From CAG-103 sp048217285 (GTDB lineage: Bacteria > Bacillota > Clostridia > Oscillospirales > Oscillospiraceae): DNA of 23,437 nt. The notes beneath the pieces were generated by a model. The model did not search any database and had not been told where the DNA came from. It saw nothing but the letters and a program-made list of their open reading frames with translations. The stretch lies in the NCBI GenBank assembly GCA_048217285.1, contig DBFWVW010000113.1, forward strand, positions 1 to 23,437, written 5' to 3'. This document shows, piece after piece, positions 19,648 to 23,437 of this stretch. The stretch's first letter is position 1. Each line of letters begins with the position of its first letter. Made by a program: the position numbers and the translations under genes.

Positions 19648-20369
19648 CCGAGCAGACCATCCGCACGCAGATGCTCCTCGGCGAGACCGCGCTCGCGCGC
19701 TTGCAGCGCAGTCATGTCGCGGTGCTCGGTCTCGGCGGCGTGGGCAGCTGGTGTGCCGAGGCGCTGGCCCGTGCCGGCGTCGGCGCGCTCACGCTTGTGG
19801 ACGAGGACACCGTCAGCGAGAGCAATCTCAACCGCCAGTGCTGCGCGCTGCACTCCACAATCGGCCAGCCGAAGGCGGCCGTCATGGCCGCGCGCGTGCG
19901 GGACATCAACCCCGGCATTGCTGTCGATGCGCGCGCCGAGCGCTACGAGACGGCGACGCGGGAGCGGTTTTTCGACACGGAGTATGATTATATTGCCGAC
20001 TGTATTGACCTCGTGTCCTGCAAGGTGGATCTGATCCGCACTGCGCACGCGCGCGGTATCCCGATCGTGTCGGCGCTCGGCACCGGCAACAAGGCGGATG
20101 CGAGCCGGTTTGTGCTCTGCGATATCAGCCAGACGAGCGGCTGCCCGTTTGCGCGCGTCATGCGCCGCGAGCTGCGCAGCGCCGGCATTACCCACCATGC
20201 GGTCGTGTTCAGCCCCGAGCCCGCCATGACGCCGGAGGCGCTGTGCGCTCCGCCGCCGGGCCGCCGGAGCGTGCCCGGCTCGCTGCCGTGGGTGCCGGGC
20301 AGCGCCGGCTTGCTGCTGGCGCAGAAGATCGTGCTCGATCTGTGCGCCGCACCGGAGACGCACTTATGA
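19644..20369 (+). CDS. tcdA: tRNA threonylcarbamoyladenosine dehydratase (TcdA/CsdL), ThiF/MoeB/E1-like
   Basis: A 241-aa E1-like ATP-dependent enzyme that cyclises the t6A base at position 37 of ANN-decoding tRNAs to ct6A. The Rossmann ATP site is LGLGGVGSW (residues 28-36), followed by DEDTVSESNLNRQ (53-65) with the family Asp and Arg. DYIADCIDLVSCKVDLI, GTGNKADASRF and the C-terminal VPGSLPWVPGSAGLLLA segment are all characteristic of TcdA. It is somewhat shorter than the E. coli protein. ATG 19644 overlaps the upstream stop by 4 nt, and its own stop overlaps the next ATG the same way, so the three genes form one coupled operon. No CsdA/CsdE partners are nearby. Confidence 0.95.
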   Translation: MTEQTIRTQMLLGETALARLQRSHVAVLGLGGVGSWCAEALARAGVGALTLVDEDTVSESNLNRQCCALHSTIGQPKAAVMAARVRDINPGIAVDARAERYETATRERFFDTEYDYIADCIDLVSCKVDLIRTAHARGIPIVSALGTGNKADASRFVLCDISQTSGCPFARVMRRELRSAGITHHAVVFSPEPAMTPEALCAPPPGRRSVPGSLPWVPGSAGLLLAQKIVLDLCAAPETHL

Positions 20370-21409
20370 AACCCGTCTGGATCGTGCTGCTGTGCCTGCT
20401 GGGCGCGGCGGTGCTGGCGGCGCTGGTGTGGCTGCTCGTGTGGTACGTCGAGCAGCGTATGCTGGCAAAATCGATCGGTTGTGTGCCGGAGCGCGCGGAC
20501 AGTCAGGCTGCGTGGGAGCAGCATATCCTGCGCAAGCAGGGCTGGACGGCCGACTCTGAGCAGGGAATGGCGGCACTCGCGCGCGTGCGCGCCGGTGTCG
20601 CGGCCATGCAGGAGCGGCCGCACGAGGATGTATTCACCCCTGCGACTGACGGCGCGCGCCTGCACGCGCGGCTCTACCGCGTACCCAACGCGCACGCCAC
20701 GGTCATCCTCTGCCACGGTTACCACAGCCATACCGAGCATGATTTCAGCGCCCAGTTTCCGGCGCTGTACGCCTCCGGCGGCTGCAACCTGCTGCTGATC
20801 GATGAGCGCGCGCATGGCCTGAGCGAGGGCAAGTGCCTTACGTTTGGCCAGCTCGAGCGCTATGACATCGCCCAGTGGGTGCACTGGGTGCGCGAGCACT
20901 CGCGCGTGCAGCGACCGATCGCGCTCTACGGTGTGTCGATGGGCGCGGCATCGGTACTGCTGGCGGCGCAGCTGCCGGAGCTGCAGGGGGAGCTTGCCTG
21001 CGTTGTGGCCGACTGCGGCTACTCCAGCTTTGAACTCGAGGTCGCGGACGCCGTGCGCCACGGCACGAACGCACCGCGCTGGCTGCAAAAGCCGCTCGCG
21101 CGCGCCTGCGTGCGCATCCTGCGCCGCAACGGACTGGACCTTGATGCCGTCGATACCACGCCCGGCATGGCGGCACTGGATATTCCCATCCTGTTTTTCC
21201 ACGGCGATGCGGACACGTTCGTGCCCCTGCACCACAGCGAGCGTAACCTTGCCGCCTGCCGGAGGACGCAGCGGCTCGTCGTCATCCCCGGTGCGGAGCA
21301 CGCCATGTCCGCGCAGGTCGCCCCCGAGCGCTACCGGCAAGAGCTGCTGGTCTTTTTGTGGCGCAATACGAACTATCTCTGGGCCGAGCGCGACAAACCG
21401 CTCAAATGA
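20366..21409 (+). CDS. Membrane-anchored alpha/beta hydrolase
   Basis: A 347-aa protein with one N-terminal TM helix (about 4-27) and an alpha/beta hydrolase domain. The HG motif is LCHGYHSH (115-122), the nucleophile elbow is GVSMGAA (189-195, Ser191), the acid is Asp283 in HGDADTFVP, and the base is His312 in GAEHAMS. A conserved IDERAHGLSEG (145-155) is typical of the BEM46/YqkD/FrsA-like group found beside envelope genes. The substrate cannot be told; an esterase or peptidase acting on the outer face is likely if the helix is an N-in anchor. ATG 20366 overlaps the TcdA stop by 4 nt; the upstream in-frame start at 20243 would lie deep within tcdA and was rejected. Confidence 0.9.
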   Translation: MKPVWIVLLCLLGAAVLAALVWLLVWYVEQRMLAKSIGCVPERADSQAAWEQHILRKQGWTADSEQGMAALARVRAGVAAMQERPHEDVFTPATDGARLHARLYRVPNAHATVILCHGYHSHTEHDFSAQFPALYASGGCNLLLIDERAHGLSEGKCLTFGQLERYDIAQWVHWVREHSRVQRPIALYGVSMGAASVLLAAQLPELQGELACVVADCGYSSFELEVADAVRHGTNAPRWLQKPLARACVRILRRNGLDLDAVDTTPGMAALDIPILFFHGDADTFVPLHHSERNLAACRRTQRLVVIPGAEHAMSAQVAPERYRQELLVFLWRNTNYLWAERDKPLK

Positions 21410-21434
21410 GCCTGCACCTAAAAATCTTTTATTT

Positions 21435-21665
21435 TTGACTATTGGTATCCATGAGCGCTTGGTCGTGTCGAGCGTGCTGTTTGCGCTTGTGGCTGCGCTC
21501 AATCTCGGTGTGGCGATTGCGCGCGTTGCTGCGGGGCAGCCGCTGCTGGACCACGGTTTGCTCACGCATGAGAGCAGCATGAATTTCATCATGGGGCTTG
21601 GCTTCGTACCGGTTACGGTCGCGGCGTGTATGTCCGCGGTGCGTGCCCACAGGGATGACATATGA
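21435..21665 (+). CDS. Small two-helix membrane protein, tentative
   Basis: An open frame of up to 76 codons ending 11 nt inside the XRE regulator gene. It has two clear hydrophobic segments (about residues 9-31 and 50-70) and a charged tail (SAVRAHRDDI). Only TTG (21435, 21459) or GTG (21465) starts exist, and none has a ribosome site. Small membrane proteins are often coupled to XRE regulators of this type in Clostridia, which favours it. It could equally be the remains of a longer gene whose front was lost, since the preceding 25 nt hold no start signal. No function can be given. Confidence 0.4.
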   Translation: MTIGIHERLVVSSVLFALVAALNLGVAIARVAAGQPLLDHGLLTHESSMNFIMGLGFVPVTVAACMSAVRAHRDDI

Positions 21666-21861
21666 AGAACCTAAGCTCAAGGCGGCGCGCGCCGCGCGTG
21701 ACTGGTCGCAGCAACAGCTGGCGGATGCCGTCGGCGTGTCACGCCAGACGATCGTCGCTATCGAAAAAGGGGACTATAATCCCACCATTCGTCTGTGCAT
21801 TTCCATCTGCCAGGCGCTGGACTGTACGCTTGACGCGCTGTTCTGGCCGGAAACGAAATGA
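21655..21861 (+). CDS. XRE-family (Cro/CI-type) transcriptional regulator, single-domain
   Basis: A 68-aa protein that is almost entirely one helix-turn-helix domain. The motif runs KLKAARAARDWSQQQLADAV, then GVSRQTIVAIEKGDYNP (recognition helix about 29-39), then LCISICQALDCTLDALFW. This matches the common Clostridia group of short YozG-like regulators, which usually control themselves and an adjacent membrane gene. ATG 21655 is used because the family begins a few residues before K-L-K-A-A-R. The ribosome site (CAGGG) is poor, so expression may depend on coupling to the upstream ORF, which it overlaps by 11 nt. A terminator follows. Confidence 0.9.
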   Translation: MTYEEPKLKAARAARDWSQQQLADAVGVSRQTIVAIEKGDYNPTIRLCISICQALDCTLDALFWPETK

Positions 21862-21923
21862 CGGCGGATCCCCACTTCCGGAGAAATTATCTGCTATATT
21901 TGCTTTGCTTTCACCACTTAGAC

Positions 21924-21962
21924 GCAAAAAAGTCGGATGTCACAGACATCCGGCTTTTTTGC
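21924..21962. terminator. Bidirectional terminator between the XRE gene and the hexokinase gene
   Basis: CGGATGTC pairs with GACATCCG around ACA, and the flanks add AAAAAAG/CTTTTTT. T-runs are available on both strands. The genes are convergent. Confidence 0.93.
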
Positions 21963-21971
21963 GCTTTGCAG

Positions 21972-23381
21972 TTAGCCCCACAGCAGAGATGCGGCGGCCG
22001 TGCCGACGGCGGAAGCGTTCGGCACGGGCTTGCACACGCAGTAGCGCTGGTGCTTTTGCACGAGGAAAGTGTCGAGCTCCTCGCTGATGGCCGGGCGCAG
22101 GAGCGTCGAGTAGCGAAACAGCGCCCCGTCCACCGCTACGACCATGGGGCGGTAGCGGTTTTTCGCGCCGTCGGTCAGAAAGACGATGGCCGCGATGTTT
22201 GCAACGATCGCCTTCGCCGCGCGGCCGAACACGCCCTGAATGATCATGGCGGCGGTTTTGCGGTCGGCGTCCGTCGCCTCGCTCAGCGCCGCGATGGCGC
22301 CGCAGTCCGGGTCCGCGCCGAAGGCGCCCGCGTCGTCGGCGGTCAGCACGTCGAGCGCGCAGAGCTTGCTTGCTGTCTCCGGCGCGAACAGGCCGTCCTT
22401 CGCGGCGGCGGCGAGCGCCAGACGGCTGAGTTCACCGAGGTAGCGACCGCTCGTCATCTTCTCGAACCGGTATGCGCCCGGTGCGGCCGAGGCCGCGTCG
22501 AGCGCTTTGTCAAAGGCACTCTGCGGCACGTCGGTGAACGAGCCGGATTCGAGGTTGACGAGCATTTCACCGTCGGTATCGCTTCCGAGCTTTTCGATCG
22601 CGCGCACCGGCAGCAGGCAGCACGTGTTCGTGCCCGTGCCGTTGACGAGCCCGGCAAAGCCGTTGGCGTAGTTGTTGGCAATGGTGGTCGAGCCGCTCAG
22701 GTACGTGGCCGGGGTGTCGTTGATGACCACGATGGGCAGCTTCGCGCAGCCGCGGCGCGCCAGCTCGTCGGCGAGGTCGGCGCCCACGAGGTGATCCACC
22801 CACCCGGTCAGCTGCACCTCCTTCGTCATGCCGAGCACTTTCGCGTCCAGCTCCGGCGTGTTCTCGGCCGGGTAGCTGAAGCAGACGCCGATCTGCGTGA
22901 CGTGCGCAAGCAGCGGCTCGAGCGCGTCGGCCGCCAGACGGATGAAGTCCATCCAGTCGGCGTCGCACTCCGAGCCGGGCATGGGCAGCGCGCGCTCGTT
23001 TTCGATGATCGGCTGGCCGAACTCATAGTGCACGGTGGCAACGCGGAAGTTCGTGCCGCCGGCGTCAATGACGGCGACGCGCTTGTCCTTCGGCGCGGTG
23101 ATGTGGCCATGCGGCGCGAGGTAGGCCGGCAGCATCGGCAGACCGCCCGCCTCGCCGCGCAGACCGCGCTGCATCGCGGCGAGCATGGCGTCGGTGAGGG
23201 ACTGCGTGTCGACCTGGTCGGGCGCGGCGTCGTATTTGTGCAGGAAATCCAGCACGCGCGCGTCGATGTGGATTGCGGGCACGGGCTCGTCCTGCGCCGG
23301 CGCCGCGAAGGGGAACGGCGCGCGCGGCGCGTCCGGGGTCTCCGGGGCGGGCTTGTTTTTCTTCAAAAACGGAAGCTTCAT
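21972..23381 (-). CDS. Hexokinase, eukaryote-type (Hexokinase_1/Hexokinase_2) family
   Basis: A 469-aa sugar kinase that should phosphorylate glucose or another hexose with ATP. It shows the eukaryotic hexokinase pattern rather than the bacterial ROK/GlcK one. The phosphate-1 loop is IDAGGTNFR (105-113), the sugar segment is GVCFSYPAE...LGMTKEVQLTGW (165-194), the catalytic base is Asp222 in INDTPATYLSG, and the adenosine-side loop is VNGTGTNTCCLLP (246-258), followed by VNLESGSF in place of IN-x-E-W-G-x-F. A Pro/Ala-rich tail (1-32) precedes the domain. It is close to the length of yeast hexokinase. ATG 23381 has only a weak AGAGAG ribosome site. A hairpin lies 24 nt upstream, and no promoter fits between. 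Confidence 0.88.
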   Translation of the reverse strand: MKLPFLKKNKPAPETPDAPRAPFPFAAPAQDEPVPAIHIDARVLDFLHKYDAAPDQVDTQSLTDAMLAAMQRGLRGEAGGLPMLPAYLAPHGHITAPKDKRVAVIDAGGTNFRVATVHYEFGQPIIENERALPMPGSECDADWMDFIRLAADALEPLLAHVTQIGVCFSYPAENTPELDAKVLGMTKEVQLTGWVDHLVGADLADELARRGCAKLPIVVINDTPATYLSGSTTIANNYANGFAGLVNGTGTNTCCLLPVRAIEKLGSDTDGEMLVNLESGSFTDVPQSAFDKALDAASAAPGAYRFEKMTSGRYLGELSRLALAAAAKDGLFAPETASKLCALDVLTADDAGAFGADPDCGAIAALSEATDADRKTAAMIIQGVFGRAAKAIVANIAAIVFLTDGAKNRYRPMVVAVDGALFRYSTLLRPAISEELDTFLVQKHQRYCVCKPVPNASAVGTAAASLLWG

Positions 23382-23404
23382 ATGTGTTCTCTCTCTTTCT
23401 TACC

Positions 23405-23434
23405 GAAAACCCCACGCCAGGCCTGGCGTGGGGT
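23405..23434 (-). terminator. Strong hairpin terminator upstream of the hexokinase gene
   Basis: A near-perfect palindrome (ACCCCACGCCAG with CTGGCGTGGGGT, 23409-23434) followed on the minus strand by TTTTC. It probably ends a gene lying beyond the window, or acts as an attenuator of the hexokinase gene. Confidence 0.75.
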
Positions 23435-23437
23435 CGG

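Overview
The window looks like chromosomal core sequence from a GC-rich Clostridia, most likely a gut Oscillospiraceae/Ruminococcaceae-type Firmicute. This rests on strong GGAGG-type ribosome sites, TTG starts behind good Shine-Dalgarno sites, Firmicute sigmaA promoters, lipoprotein-type binding proteins, GTP-type PEPCK and many compact intrinsic terminators. The placement is inferred from gene content; no rRNA or tRNA is present, and I see no phage, intact IS element or CRISPR array.

Layout. 84-1532 (+) is a sodium:neurotransmitter-symporter-family transporter, convergent with a membrane-anchored zinc-ribbon HtrA protease (1780-3303, -). 3504-6559 (-) is a three-gene YtrA-type operon: GntR regulator, ABC ATPase, ABC permease. 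mnmG (6788-8665, -) is divergent from an amino-acid ABC uptake operon: binding lipoprotein, permease, ATPase (8887-11255, +). A second binding lipoprotein follows under its own promoter (11375-12193). Next come a polysaccharide flippase-like protein, a COG2426 small export protein, convergent pckG (14365-16134, -) and an LspA-like protein (16330-16791, +). About 1 kb without conventional genes (16792-17847) holds short repeats, a probable standalone structured RNA of about 310 nt on the minus strand, and a 20-codon ORF with its own terminator. Then come a PrsA-like parvulin foldase (17848-19419), an overlapping cluster of a 53-aa protein, TcdA and an alpha/beta hydrolase (19486-21409), a small membrane ORF with an XRE regulator (21435-21861), and a eukaryote-type hexokinase (21972-23381, -).

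Most interesting. Both amino-acid binding lipoproteins appear to be natural circular permutants of the SBP_bac_3 fold. The segment that normally ends the protein (the EQYGIGF-K-G-type strand and final helices) comes directly after the lipobox, ahead of the normal N-terminal lobe, and the protein stops just after the second hinge. Two diverged copies share this order, so it is not an assembly error. The second copy has also lost the ligand-carboxylate arginine.

How the genes work together. The uptake operon (8887-11255) would import a polar amino acid, and the second lipoprotein may share its permease and ATPase. HtrA, the parvulin foldase and the LspA-like protein are cell-envelope quality-control or lipoprotein-processing functions. 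PEPCK and hexokinase are central carbon metabolism. MnmG and TcdA are tRNA modification enzymes. Most transcription units are closed by clear hairpin terminators, several serving convergent genes from both sides.
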